From: Pedobacter lusitanus
Lineage (GTDB): Bacteria > Bacteroidota > Bacteroidia > Sphingobacteriales > Sphingobacteriaceae
Length of the DNA stretch: 64,000 bases
Direction of reading: 5' to 3'
Assembly: GCF_040026395.1 (NCBI RefSeq)
Contig: NZ_CP157278.1
Span: 5,642,001 to 5,706,000, forward strand
In this document: piece after piece, positions 37,200 through 46,858 of the stretch
Layout of the letters: the number at the start of each line of letters is the position of its first letter
Numbering within the stretch: the stretch's first letter is position 1
Position numbers and translations under genes: made by a program
The notes under the pieces: generated by a model
Told to the model about the DNA's origin: nothing
What the model saw: the letters and a program-made list of their open reading frames with translations, nothing else
The model's database searches: none

Positions 37200-38129
37200 T
37201 TATTGTTTGTCTGATCTTTCATCACGAAGATGTTGCCTGATGAATTTATCCAGATCAGCTGTTGTATAAGCAGGGCAGGCGCCTGTCTGACCAGCGATAA
37301 ATGCGCCCATAGCCAGCGCATAATCCAAAGCACCTGTTATAGCTTCTCCCTTTAGTTTTTTGTATAGAAATGCAGCGAGAAAAGAATCTCCTGCACCTAC
37401 AGTATCAGCAACAGTGACCTGATAAGCTTTACCATGATAAGCTCTTTCCGCATTGTAATAAGATACACCCTGGCTTCCTCTGGTCAGAATAATTTCATCA
37501 ATACCAAAATTCTGCTGCAGATAATTAATGCTATCTGCTTCTGTTGCGCCAGCTTTATAGAACCAGTCTGTCAGCAAAGCTAATTCGTTAAGGTTAAGCT
37601 TTAAAAGATCTGTTTTGGAGAGCAACAGCTGAAGTATTTCTTTGGTGTAATGCGGGGGTCTGAGATTGACATCAAATACTTTATAGGCTGCAGAATCAAG
37701 GATTTGCAAAAGGGTTTCTCTGGATACCTGGTTGCGTGCTGCCAGGCTGCCAAAAACAAAAGCATCTGCAGTGCCGGCCAGTACACTATGATTTGGTTTA
37801 TATGCAATATAGTCCCATGCAACATTGGTCAGTATATCATAAGCCATCTCATGATCATCAGTGACTTTCCCAATGACTTCACCTGTGGCATGCAGCTCAT
37901 CAAATTGAATCAGTTCCGTAGGCAGACCGATTTTACTGCAAAAGCAGACAAGTTCGGCTCCTGCTTTATCTTCGCCTGTACGGCTGATTAATTTACTTTC
38001 TGCACCTACACGATTAAGATGGTAGGCAACGTTCATGGGGGCACCTCCAGCCATTCGGCCTCCTGGCAGATTATCCCAGAGGATTTCTCCGTAGCAGATA
38101 ATTAAGGGTGTTTTGTTTTCGGCTGACAT
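37200..38129 (-). CDS. PfkB-family sugar kinase, probable fructokinase
   Basis: A 309-residue kinase. The N-terminal sugar-binding signature (CYGEILWDNLPGGRMAGGAP, then NVAYHLNRVG) and the C-terminal ATP/anion-hole motif DTVGAGDSFLAAFL, with its catalytic Asp, are intact. The N-terminal pattern is that of fructokinases more than ribokinases. The gene starts 11 bases after the hybrid regulator stop and is followed by the DUF1080 gene, so these three are co-transcribed. Placement next to SusC/SusD suggests it phosphorylates the imported sugar, with fructose or a fructan product the simplest guess. Confidence 0.92.
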   Translation of the reverse strand: MSAENKTPLIICYGEILWDNLPGGRMAGGAPMNVAYHLNRVGAESKLISRTGEDKAGAELVCFCSKIGLPTELIQFDELHATGEVIGKVTDDHEMAYDILTNVAWDYIAYKPNHSVLAGTADAFVFGSLAARNQVSRETLLQILDSAAYKVFDVNLRPPHYTKEILQLLLSKTDLLKLNLNELALLTDWFYKAGATEADSINYLQQNFGIDEIILTRGSQGVSYYNAERAYHGKAYQVTVADTVGAGDSFLAAFLYKKLKGEAITGALDYALAMGAFIAGQTGACPAYTTADLDKFIRQHLRDERSDKQ

Positions 38130-38140
38130 CTTATTTGTGA

Positions 38141-40087
38141 TTAGGTATTTAGGGATATTTGTTTTTTATAAGCGGATGGGGTACAGTTGTATTTTGATTT
38201 AAACACTGTTGAAAAATAAGTAGGGGATGAAAAGCCCACCTGATAAGTAATCTCTGAAATGGAGAGGTCTTCATTGATCAACAGATATCTGGCTTTTTTA
38301 AGTCTTCTGTTTAAGATATAATCGTTAATTGTGCAATCGAGCAGTATTTTTGTTTTTCGGTATAACTGAATTCTGGAAATCCCTAATGCGGTTGCAATGT
38401 CATCTACGTTAAACTTATCATTAGCGATATTCTGTTCAATTACTGTGGTAAAATCATTCATGAATTTCTTATCAGACCTGCTTAATAAAACGGTCGTGTT
38501 TTCTGCGGGGTTTTCGCTTGTAAATTTTCTTTTCAGCAGCTTTCTGTTCCAAAGCAGATTTTTAACACTTTCTTTAAGCAGGATAAAGTTGAATGGCTTG
38601 GTCATATAAAGATCTGCCATTTGCCTGATTTCACTTATCCTGTGTTCTTCATCCCCATCGGCTGCTAAGATGATAACCGGGATATGAGCAGTTCTGCTAT
38701 CGTTTTTCAGCGCCGGGGTAAGCTGAACAGCTGACTTTCCTGTTAGTGCTATATCGGTAATAATAAGATCAGGAACCATCTCATAGGCCAGTTTTAACCC
38801 CTGGGTATTATGGCTGGCAGTAAATACCTCGTAGTCGTCTTTAAAGCTGTTCTTTAAATATTCAAGTAACTCTTCATTTTCTTCAATAATCAGCAGTGAT
38901 TCTTCGTTGGTGTAATTGTCCTGCTCCTGATTTATAGGTTCCGCCGGTGAGTGATCAGGAAATATTCCTGTGGTATGCTGACTCAGGTAATCAGTGCCTG
39001 CAGTGAAGTCACTAACGTTTTTAGGGTTTTCTGTAATGTTTTGTTCTAATGGAAGTTTAATCAGAAAAGTAGTTCCATTTCCTTTTTCACTCTGAATGCT
39101 TAGGGTACCATGATGTAATTCTGTAATTTCTTTGGATAAAGAAAGTCCCAGACCTGAACCAAAAAAACTGCCCTTATCTGCCTGGTAAAATAACTCAAAC
39201 ACCTGTTTAACCTCTTCTTCAGTCATACCCTTACCTTTGTCTGCTACGGTAATTTCTAATATCTGCTCAGCTGGATTGTTCTTTAGTCCGATATGTATTT
39301 TTCCATGTTCAGGACTAAACTTAATCGCATTGGATAAAAGGTTAAACAATACTTTGTCAAACATGTTTTTATCAAACCATACCATAATTTCTTTATCAGA
39401 AGCGGATAGTCTTAATTCTATGTTTTTTTTGAGTGCTAATGCTTTGAATGATGATATAATATCTTTGGAGAAAACAACGAAGTCCTGCCTGGTAAGATCG
39501 ATTTTCATTTTATCATATGCTATCTTTCTGAAATCGGTCAGCTGATTTACCATAAGTAATAATCGCTGAACATTCCGGTGAATAAGGTTCAGCTGATGTT
39601 TAGGGGCATTTGCTGAATTCCTGCTTTCGAGCATTTCATCTAAAGGAAGAAGTATCAGTGTAAGGGGAACTCTGAATGCATTGGAAATATGTGTAAAGAA
39701 ACTGAATTTCGCTTCTGCAGTTGCCTGATTTGCTGCTGATAATGCAATTAACTCTTCTTTTTGTCTGAGACTCTCTTTGTTTTTGATCTCCAGCTGCATA
39801 TTCTTCTGATGATTCTGATAGAGCAGATAACTGGTAATAACCGCAAAGATGATAGCCAGTATTAATGCAGTGACCAGAAAATTCAGACTATCCTGCTGTA
39901 CGCTGCGCATAGGTTTATCAGACAGAGATACTGAATTTGCTGTTTCTTCCGGAAAACATCCGGAGATGAAAATGCTCGTCATCATGATTGAAATACTGAT
40001 GAAAAGCAAGACTCTCTTTTTGTCTGCTTGCATAGGATAAGATAGGTAGTAATAAGCTGATAACAATATATATAAAATTTTGGTCAT
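38141..40087 (-). CDS. Degenerate hybrid two-component regulator (kinase-receiver-AraC) without periplasmic sensor
   Basis: A 648-residue protein. Two transmembrane helices (about 25-43 and 68-90) flank a loop of only about 25 residues. Next come a histidine-kinase dimerisation region, an ATPase domain with N box (NLLSNAIKFS), DKGKGM and GSGLGLSLS, a receiver (about 396-510) with D445 and K497, and an AraC-type DNA-binding domain (545-645). Canonical hybrid regulators of polysaccharide loci have about 1300 residues with a beta-propeller sensor; that half is missing. The H-box reads HISNAFRVPL instead of NISHEFRTPL: Asn136 is at the phosphoacceptor position and His133 lies three residues earlier. 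The receiver has EE for ED and Ala for the conserved Thr/Ser. It is divergent from susC, its likely target. Confidence 0.9.
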   Translation of the reverse strand: MTKILYILLSAYYYLSYPMQADKKRVLLFISISIMMTSIFISGCFPEETANSVSLSDKPMRSVQQDSLNFLVTALILAIIFAVITSYLLYQNHQKNMQLEIKNKESLRQKEELIALSAANQATAEAKFSFFTHISNAFRVPLTLILLPLDEMLESRNSANAPKHQLNLIHRNVQRLLLMVNQLTDFRKIAYDKMKIDLTRQDFVVFSKDIISSFKALALKKNIELRLSASDKEIMVWFDKNMFDKVLFNLLSNAIKFSPEHGKIHIGLKNNPAEQILEITVADKGKGMTEEEVKQVFELFYQADKGSFFGSGLGLSLSKEITELHHGTLSIQSEKGNGTTFLIKLPLEQNITENPKNVSDFTAGTDYLSQHTTGIFPDHSPAEPINQEQDNYTNEESLLIIEENEELLEYLKNSFKDDYEVFTASHNTQGLKLAYEMVPDLIITDIALTGKSAVQLTPALKNDSRTAHIPVIILAADGDEEHRISEIRQMADLYMTKPFNFILLKESVKNLLWNRKLLKRKFTSENPAENTTVLLSRSDKKFMNDFTTVIEQNIANDKFNVDDIATALGISRIQLYRKTKILLDCTINDYILNRRLKKARYLLINEDLSISEITYQVGFSSPTYFSTVFKSKYNCTPSAYKKQISLNT

Positions 40088-40455
40088 ACTGTATTCAATA
40101 CACTATGTCCGGGAATAATTAATGAATTTATCATTATTGTATTCGTCTCTATATTGTTACAATTTCTAAATAAAATTGGAAACACTCAAACATTTTAGCT
40201 GTATTTCATTTTGGTCTTCAATGTAAATAGCTGTATTACAGTTTATTCTGTATTATTTTTTTGATAAATAGATTTTAGTTTGAATTGATACAGAATCAAT
40301 AACAAGGGAAATTATTTACGCATATATTGCTTTTACTATCGAGCCTAAACAAGCTTGCAATATTGCAAATATCAAATTGTCCACTGTCTCCTTTAAAACC
40401 CAAATCAAAAAACAGAAAGCTTTCTTAATCAACTATAAACTATAACCAAATAATT
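40088..40455. promoter_or_regulatory. Divergent intergenic region with 14-bp palindrome (40355-40368)
   Basis: These 368 bases separate the hybrid regulator from susC and hold both promoters. A perfect palindrome, TTGCAATATTGCAA, lies 87 bases before the susC start and could be the regulator's operator. No exact TAnnTTTG box is found on the plus strand; the region is AT-rich throughout. Confidence 0.4.
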
Positions 40456-43400
40456 ATGAACGAGTTTTTACCTAAAAAAAAGTGGTTTGTCTTTTTTGAC
40501 AAACCCAAATCTCAGCTGCTGCAAAAAACAATCTTTTGTTGTCTTGCCCTGCTCAGCTTTAATCTGTCATCTTATGCACAATCTGTTGTCAAAGGAGTGG
40601 TGTCTGATAACGAAAAGAATACATTAATCGGAGTTACTGTTTCAGTTAATGGTACTAGTGTAAGGGCAATGACAGACGCGAATGGTAAATATGCCATTAA
40701 TGTTCCTGCAACGGGAAAATCGCTTACTTTCAGTTATGTCGGTCTGCAATCACAAACGGTAGACATCAGTAACAGAACGACGATCAATATTGTACTATCT
40801 TCAGGCACTGATCTTGAGGCTGTTACTATTGTTGGTTACGGATCTGTGAAAAAAAGTGATCTGACAGGTGCAGCAACCACCATTTCTGCCAAGGATTTCA
40901 ACAAAGGACCACTAATTGCTCCCGATCAGCTTATTCAGGGAAAGGTAGCCGGTGTGCAGATGATTAATAACAGCGGGCAGCCCGGAGGATCTTCAACAGT
41001 AAGAATCAGGGGAAATACTGCAATGACTGGTACAGGACAGCCACTATATATTGTAGATGGGGTTGCCCTTGATGGCAGATCGGCCAGGCCCACTGGTAAT
41101 GGTGGAACGGCTACTGCTCCTGGTACTAATAATTTAAGTGCTATGGGAACTTCTTCTTCAGGGAATCCGCTGAATTTTATTAATCCGGCAGATATCGCCA
41201 GTATGGAAGTGCTTAAAGATGCATCTGCGACAGCTATTTATGGCTCCAGAGCGGCTTATGGTGTAGTTTTAATCACCACTAAAAGAGGTCAGAGCGGGGG
41301 AGTTAAAGTGGATGTGAGTGCCTCGGCTGGTGTAAGTAATATTGCCAGAAATATTAAAGTGCTTAATGGGGATGAATATCGCAGTGCTTTAACAAAATAC
41401 GGATTGACTTCTGGTGATTTTGGCGGTAATGTAGATGCGATGAAAGCTATTACCCGTACCGGATATAACCAAAATTACTCTGTAGGTATCAGTGGTGGTA
41501 ATGATGGCAATGTTTTTCGTGCTTCTTTTGGCTACCAGAATCAGCAGGGGATTATCAGAAAAACAGATTTTAAAAAATATAGTGGCTCATTTAACGGAAA
41601 CTTCAAGTTTCTGGAAAGCAAAAAACTGGGGCTTGATGTCAATCTGATCAGTAACCAGTATTTAGAGAATCTTCCTCCTATTTCAACGGATGCTGGTTTT
41701 ACAGGGAGTTTGATCAGTCAGGCTTTGTCCTGGAATCCAACGCGTTCGCTGTATAATCCGGATGGTTCTGTATTTATAGAAAAAGGATCAACAACGATCA
41801 ATCCGCTTGCCATGTCTGATGCTTCAAGCGATAAGACAAAAGTGACTACTATTCTGGGAAGTGTATCACCTTATTATAAAATAACTCCATGGTTAGAGTT
41901 CCGCATGTTAGCCAGTATTAATTACAGCACCGGTATCAGAAGAGCCTCAACCCGCAGTAATATCAATTTGCAGGGAGTGGAAGCTACGGGTGATTTCCTT
42001 GGCGGATTTGCCAGTTATTCAAATACTGAACTGATTACTCAGCAATTTACTAATACGTTGAATTTTAATAAAGAAATAGCTACCAAGCTGAATCTGAACG
42101 CTATTGTCGGTTATGAGTATACAAATTATATCAATAAAGGCCAGAATATGACAGCTAAAGGATTTGGTGATATTGCAGTTGATTATACAGATGTATTTCA
42201 TGCAGTAGCTCCTGGTAACCGTACGTCAAATTCTTATAATGACCCGACTACACAACTGCAATCTTATTTTGCAAGGGCTATCTTTAATTATGATAACAGG
42301 TATTTACTGACTGCCACATTCAGAGCTGATGGATCAACTAAATTTGGTTCGGATAACCGTTATGGGTATTTTCCTTCATTTGCAGCAGCCTGGAATATTA
42401 AAAATGAAAGTTTTATGGCTAATACTGCATGGATTAACCAGTTGAAACTTAGAGTAGGTTATGGTAGAACAGGTAACCAGGAATTCCCTTCAGGATCTGC
42501 CCAGCAGCGTTATGACATCGTTTATACCGGAGGACAGCAGTCACTGATTGGTGTAAATAATGAGAATAAAAAACTAAAATGGCAGTCGGATGAGCAAACC
42601 AACGTAGGTATTGATTTTGGTTTGTTTGGTAATAAAATTACCGGATCTGTTGATTATTTTAATAAGACCACTACTGATCTTTTATTTCCTCAGATTCCTT
42701 TCGCACCAGCAAATCCGGGTGTAACAGTGACATGGGTAAATTTACCAGGTCAGATCAGCAATAAAGGGGTGGAACTATCTTTAAATGCGAATATTATTGA
42801 TAAACAGGATGTGTCTTTCTCTTTGGGAGGAAATGCAACGTTTATTAAAAATAAAGTAAAAAATATCCAGGGAATTATTAAAACCGGATCATTAAGCGGG
42901 CAGGGATTAAGTGGTGTTACTTTAGAAGTAATACAGAATAATTTGCCACTGTTTGCAATGATGACCAGACAGTATAATGGTCTGGATGCACAGGGTTTTT
43001 CTATGTATACTGATGATGGCTTTACTTATTATTATCTGGGAAACCCAAATCCTAGTGTTATTCTTGGTTTTAATACCAATGTAAGATATAAGAAAGTGAC
43101 TTTTACTGCTAATTTCAATGGTTCATTAGGACAAAAGATTTATAACAATACAGCCAATTCTGTACTGCCTATTTCAAATCTTGGAACAGGAAAAAATGTA
43201 GCTGCTAATTTAGTGAATACACCAATTCAGGAGTCTCTTGCCAATCCTATTGCTGCTTCATCAAGATATATTGAAAGTGGTAATTATCTGAAACTGGCTA
43301 ATGCAACAATTGGTTATTCAATTGGAAATATTGGTAAATCGATTAAAGGACTGAATGTTTTTGTGAATGGACAAAATCTGTTTGTAATTACTAAGTATAA

Positions 43401-43521
43401 AGGTTTTGACCCGGAAGTGAACGTAGATAAAAGTGTAAATGGTGTACCATCTGCAGGAGTTGAATATGTCCCTTATCCTAGTTCCAGAACATTCAATTTA
43501 GGTGTAAACTTTTCTCTTTAA
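40456..43521 (+). CDS. SusC/RagA-type TonB-dependent transporter
   Basis: A 1021-residue outer-membrane transporter without an STN domain, so regulated by the adjacent hybrid regulator rather than by a sigma/FecR pair. Signal sequence (TIFCCLALLSFNLSSYA), carboxypeptidase-regulatory-like domain (about 44-125, VVKGVVSDNEKNTLIGVTV), TonB-box region LEAVTIVGYG, plug with VRIRGNTAMTG, PLYIVDGVALDG and MEVLKDASATAIYGSRA, and a barrel ending in FNLGVNFSL. SusD follows after 6 bases. No glycoside hydrolase is encoded downstream, so the substrate is probably a short sugar or is degraded by enzymes encoded elsewhere. Confidence 0.96.
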   Translation: MNEFLPKKKWFVFFDKPKSQLLQKTIFCCLALLSFNLSSYAQSVVKGVVSDNEKNTLIGVTVSVNGTSVRAMTDANGKYAINVPATGKSLTFSYVGLQSQTVDISNRTTINIVLSSGTDLEAVTIVGYGSVKKSDLTGAATTISAKDFNKGPLIAPDQLIQGKVAGVQMINNSGQPGGSSTVRIRGNTAMTGTGQPLYIVDGVALDGRSARPTGNGGTATAPGTNNLSAMGTSSSGNPLNFINPADIASMEVLKDASATAIYGSRAAYGVVLITTKRGQSGGVKVDVSASAGVSNIARNIKVLNGDEYRSALTKYGLTSGDFGGNVDAMKAITRTGYNQNYSVGISGGNDGNVFRASFGYQNQQGIIRKTDFKKYSGSFNGNFKFLESKKLGLDVNLISNQYLENLPPISTDAGFTGSLISQALSWNPTRSLYNPDGSVFIEKGSTTINPLAMSDASSDKTKVTTILGSVSPYYKITPWLEFRMLASINYSTGIRRASTRSNINLQGVEATGDFLGGFASYSNTELITQQFTNTLNFNKEIATKLNLNAIVGYEYTNYINKGQNMTAKGFGDIAVDYTDVFHAVAPGNRTSNSYNDPTTQLQSYFARAIFNYDNRYLLTATFRADGSTKFGSDNRYGYFPSFAAAWNIKNESFMANTAWINQLKLRVGYGRTGNQEFPSGSAQQRYDIVYTGGQQSLIGVNNENKKLKWQSDEQTNVGIDFGLFGNKITGSVDYFNKTTTDLLFPQIPFAPANPGVTVTWVNLPGQISNKGVELSLNANIIDKQDVSFSLGGNATFIKNKVKNIQGIIKTGSLSGQGLSGVTLEVIQNNLPLFAMMTRQYNGLDAQGFSMYTDDGFTYYYLGNPNPSVILGFNTNVRYKKVTFTANFNGSLGQKIYNNTANSVLPISNLGTGKNVAANLVNTPIQESLANPIAASSRYIESGNYLKLANATIGYSIGNIGKSIKGLNVFVNGQNLFVITKYKGFDPEVNVDKSVNGVPSAGVEYVPYPSSRTFNLGVNFSL

Positions 43522-43527
43522 TTTAAT

Positions 43528-45048
43528 ATGACTAACATGAAAAATAAATATATAATCGCTTTTGCTGCCCTTGCAATCTCTTTTTCAGGTTGTACAAAAC
43601 TGGATGAGAAGTTAAATGGTCAGATAGGTAATGGCGGGATTAATGCCGGAAACGTTCCCGCTCTGTTAAATGCAAGTTATACAGCTATGCGTAATCCTTA
43701 TCAGGGACCGTGGGGCTGGTGGTCATTACAGGAATTCCCTTCGGATGAGGCTATTGTACCAACAAGAGCAGGGGACTGGGATGATAATGGAGCCTGGCGT
43801 GCATTGCATTTGCATAGGTGGGCGGCAGATCATTCGCGGATTTCTGATACTTTCAGAGATTTAAATAGTGTAAGTTATGCTGCTACTATTGTTTTAAATT
43901 TCAATCCAACACCATTGCAGGCTGCTCAGGCAAGATTTGTCAGAGCATTTGCACAATTCTCTATTCTGGATGGATGGGGTCAGGTGCCTTACCGTGAGCC
44001 TGGAGAGGATGTCAGTCTTCCTTCAAAAGTAAGAACTGCAAAAGATGAGATTGATTATCTGATTGCTGAACTTACAGCAATTATTCCTATTCTGACGGAT
44101 GCACCTAATTACAATGCAAATAAAGATGCAGCAAAGATGCTGCTGATGAAGTGTTATCTGAATAAAGGCGCATTTTTGAACAGAACTGCACCTTCATTTG
44201 ATGCTGCAGATATGGCTAAAGTAATTACGCTTGCTGATGAAATTATCAATACGGGTAAATATCAGCTGACTGCTAAGTATTATGATAATTTTGCACCTGC
44301 AAATGATAAATTATCAAAGGAGAATATATTTACATCTCAAAATATCGGTGGATCTGATGCCGGTGCAGTAAAAGATATGTGGGTTCCTCCTTTGCATTAT
44401 AATCAAAATCCGAATGGTTATAACGGGTTCTCTACTTTATCTGATTTTTATAAAAAGTTTGAGGCTGCAGATCAGCGTATAGGTGGTGCCTATGCCGGAA
44501 TGACAAATGTTTCGGGCGTTAAAGTTGGATTCCTTGTTGGTCAGCAGTATGATCAGACTGGTGCTTTATTGAAAGACAGACGTGGGAATAACCTGATTTT
44601 TACACCGGAAGTGAGCATTATTGAGCGTGATCCGAATCACCTTGAAGTGGCAGGAATCCGGGTGATTAAGTATCCGATAGATTATGTAAATGCTTCTACT
44701 AATAAAGCGGAAAATGATTGGGTATATTACAGATATTCAGATGTGCTGTTAATGAAGGCTGAAGCTCAGTTAAGAACGGGACTGGGATCGGCAGCATTGA
44801 CAATAGTTAATGGACTGAGAACTGTCCGGGGAGCAAGTTTGTTTGGAAGTCTGACTCTTGATAATCTGCTTGATGAACGCGGAAGGGAGTTTTTCTGGGA
44901 AGGTGTAAGGAGACAGGATCTGATCCGTTTTGGCAAGTTTTTAACCCCGTGGCAGGAAAAACCTACTGATGATCCTAAATACCTGGTTTTCCCTATTCCT
45001 GATAATCAACTGACTAATCCTAATTATGTTCAGAATGCAGGATATTAA
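43528..45048 (+). CDS. SusD/RagB-like lipoprotein
   Basis: A protein of 506 residues from ATG 43528; ATG 43537 three codons later is equally good. Lipobox SFSGC at Cys22, then TKLDEKLNGQIG. Typical SusD helices and motifs follow: an aromatic-rich early segment, ARFVRAFAQFSILDGWGQVP (about 131-150), LLMKCYLNKGAFLN, and the C-terminal LLDERGREFFWEGVRRQDLI, which is almost diagnostic for SusD. It pairs with the SusC 6 bases upstream and ends at a long terminator hairpin. Confidence 0.96.
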   Translation: MTNMKNKYIIAFAALAISFSGCTKLDEKLNGQIGNGGINAGNVPALLNASYTAMRNPYQGPWGWWSLQEFPSDEAIVPTRAGDWDDNGAWRALHLHRWAADHSRISDTFRDLNSVSYAATIVLNFNPTPLQAAQARFVRAFAQFSILDGWGQVPYREPGEDVSLPSKVRTAKDEIDYLIAELTAIIPILTDAPNYNANKDAAKMLLMKCYLNKGAFLNRTAPSFDAADMAKVITLADEIINTGKYQLTAKYYDNFAPANDKLSKENIFTSQNIGGSDAGAVKDMWVPPLHYNQNPNGYNGFSTLSDFYKKFEAADQRIGGAYAGMTNVSGVKVGFLVGQQYDQTGALLKDRRGNNLIFTPEVSIIERDPNHLEVAGIRVIKYPIDYVNASTNKAENDWVYYRYSDVLLMKAEAQLRTGLGSAALTIVNGLRTVRGASLFGSLTLDNLLDERGREFFWEGVRRQDLIRFGKFLTPWQEKPTDDPKYLVFPIPDNQLTNPNYVQNAGY

Positions 45049-45053
45049 TTAAG

Positions 45054-45116
45054 CTATAAGACATAAAAAGAGGTTAATCTGTTTTGAGCAGATTAACCTC
45101 TTTTTATGTCTTATAG
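45054..45116 (+). terminator. Long perfect hairpin terminator after susD
   Basis: A perfect 28-bp stem with a 7-base loop. The inner part (GAGGTTAATCTG / CAGATTAACCTC) is followed by TTTTT, a normal intrinsic terminator; the outer 11 bp extend it. Confidence 0.9.
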
Positions 45117-45274
45117 TCCTGTATGTTAATTATATACAGAGAGAATCAACTTATAAATTGATGAATAATAACGAATGTTGAAATGGGGAAAGAATAGATC
45201 AGATAAATTAACAAGAGTCTGGTAATTAATGTTAATTTTAATTGGTTGCTTTTGAACGAAAACAAATTTTACCA

Positions 45275-45985
45275 ATGATATTAAATCTGAAGAATATTCG
45301 AAATCTGGGGTTAGTCGTCTTGCTTTTAGGCTTTTATTCCTTTGTTAATGCGCAGGAACTGGCAAGAGTAAACTTTAGGATATCGCCTCAAAAGGCAACA
45401 ATAAACTCTATTGTATTTACAATTAGTGAACTGAATCTGCAATTTGATCTGCAAACAAATAATCTGTACTTACTGAGCAGAGAGAGTAAGAGAAACATGG
45501 AATGGAGTGATTATAGCGATGATGAATACTATGATAGTTTTTCTGATGGTGATAAAAAGGGTAAAATCAAATCAATAGGGGGTGTGAAAGTTGATTATTA
45601 TGATGTTTTTGACGGAGAAAAGAAAGGCAAAATAAAGTCGTTTGGCAATGTCAAAATCGATTATTACGATGTTTTTGACGGACCAAAAAGAGGTAAAATC
45701 AAATCAATTGGTAGTCATGTAATTGGTTATTATGATATTTTTGATGGTGGTGAGAAGAATGGTAAAATGAGATCATTTGGAAATATCAAGATCGGGTATT
45801 ATGATGTTTTTTCAGGTGGTGAGAAAAAAGGCAAACTAAGCTCCGTTGGGATTGTGAAAATTGATTATCATGATAACTCAGCTCCGGCTCCCAGACCTGG
45901 TAAGATCAAATCGATAAAAGGAAATACTCCCGATTTATACGTGACTTTGGATAGAAGAAGCAGAATGTCAGACTCTGAAGATTAA
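45275..45985 (+). CDS. Secreted repeat protein with 22-residue GKIKSIG...YYDVFDG repeats
   Basis: A protein of 236 residues from ATG 45275, giving a clean signal peptide (LGLVVLLLGFYSFVNAQ, cleavage near 27). Residues 28-70 form a short folded segment. From 96 to 208 there are five tandem 22-23-residue units starting at 96, 118, 140, 163 and 186, of the form GKIKSIGxVKIDYYDVFDG, plus a half unit before (YYDSFSDGDKK) and after (GKIKSIKG). Each unit has two short strands and an acidic turn, which suggests a beta-solenoid or an extended beta-sheet with regularly spaced Lys and Tyr/Asp. Similar repeats occur in other Bacteroidota, but I know of no function. Monocistronic. Confidence 0.85.
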   Translation: MILNLKNIRNLGLVVLLLGFYSFVNAQELARVNFRISPQKATINSIVFTISELNLQFDLQTNNLYLLSRESKRNMEWSDYSDDEYYDSFSDGDKKGKIKSIGGVKVDYYDVFDGEKKGKIKSFGNVKIDYYDVFDGPKRGKIKSIGSHVIGYYDIFDGGEKNGKMRSFGNIKIGYYDVFSGGEKKGKLSSVGIVKIDYHDNSAPAPRPGKIKSIKGNTPDLYVTLDRRSRMSDSED

Positions 45986-46006
45986 CTTTGTTATCATCAA
46001 GGTGCT

Positions 46007-46660
46007 TTAAAGTTTAATCAAATCGTTTCGGAGTGCAAATAAGACCAGCCCAGTACGCGATTTAATTTCAAATTTCTGAAATAATGACTCTCTGTAGTTA
46101 TCTATTGTGTGTGGACTAAGATTCATTTTATCTGCAATTTCTTTGTAAGTGAACTCTGAACAGCAGTGTTCAAGGAATTTGCGCTCATTTGCTGAAATCT
46201 CCTGAATCAGGTTTTTGGAAGAGCCATTGTCCTGCAGGGATCTGATCAGCTTACCTGATACCAGATTATTCATGAAATAGCCATGTGCTGCGATGGTCTT
46301 TATAGCTGTAATCAGATCTGATGTTTTGGATTCTTTTAACAAATATCCTCCTGCTCCGCTTCTGAGCATTTCGATAATAGGTTTATCTTCATCGAACATA
46401 CTTAATGCCAGCACCCTGATCTGAGGATATGTACTGCTAAGCCATTTTGTAGATTCATAACCGTCCATTTGCGGCATGTTAATATCCATCAATATTACCT
46501 CAGGCAAAGTCTCTTTATTCAGCATCGTGATCATTTCCATTCCATTGGAAGCATCGAAAAGAATATCAATTTCATCAGATTCTTCTAACAGACTAATCAT
46601 CCCTTTTCTAAACAAAGTATGATCATCAACAATTGCAATAGCTATTTTTTTTTCTTCCAT
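46007..46660 (-). CDS. NarL/LuxR-family response regulator
   Basis: A protein of 217 residues from the ATG at 46660; a GTG 15 bases earlier is possible. The receiver (about 5-122) has D12-D13, phosphoacceptor D59 in ILMDINMPQMDG, and K109. The LuxR-type helix-turn-helix (about 150-215) reads TYKEIADKMNLSPHTIDNYR. It lies about 200 bases after the histidine-kinase gene on the same strand and is the natural partner of that kinase. Confidence 0.93.
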   Translation of the reverse strand: MEEKKIAIAIVDDHTLFRKGMISLLEESDEIDILFDASNGMEMITMLNKETLPEVILMDINMPQMDGYESTKWLSSTYPQIRVLALSMFDEDKPIIEMLRSGAGGYLLKESKTSDLITAIKTIAAHGYFMNNLVSGKLIRSLQDNGSSKNLIQEISANERKFLEHCCSEFTYKEIADKMNLSPHTIDNYRESLFQKFEIKSRTGLVLFALRNDLIKL

Positions 46661-46858
46661 ATCTGAGAGCGGCACTAAAACGCTGCTTATTTACCAGTAA
46701 ATAATTTATCATCCTGTTTTAAGCAGCGTCTAAATTTATAAATTAAATTGTTTATTGCTGATTTTTTGACGAAACAATGCAAATTACTGTCTGAAATTGG
46801 AGTTTTTTTTGTAGAAAACGAGCAGAATTATTCAGGGATCTGCAGTTTGTCAATAGGT

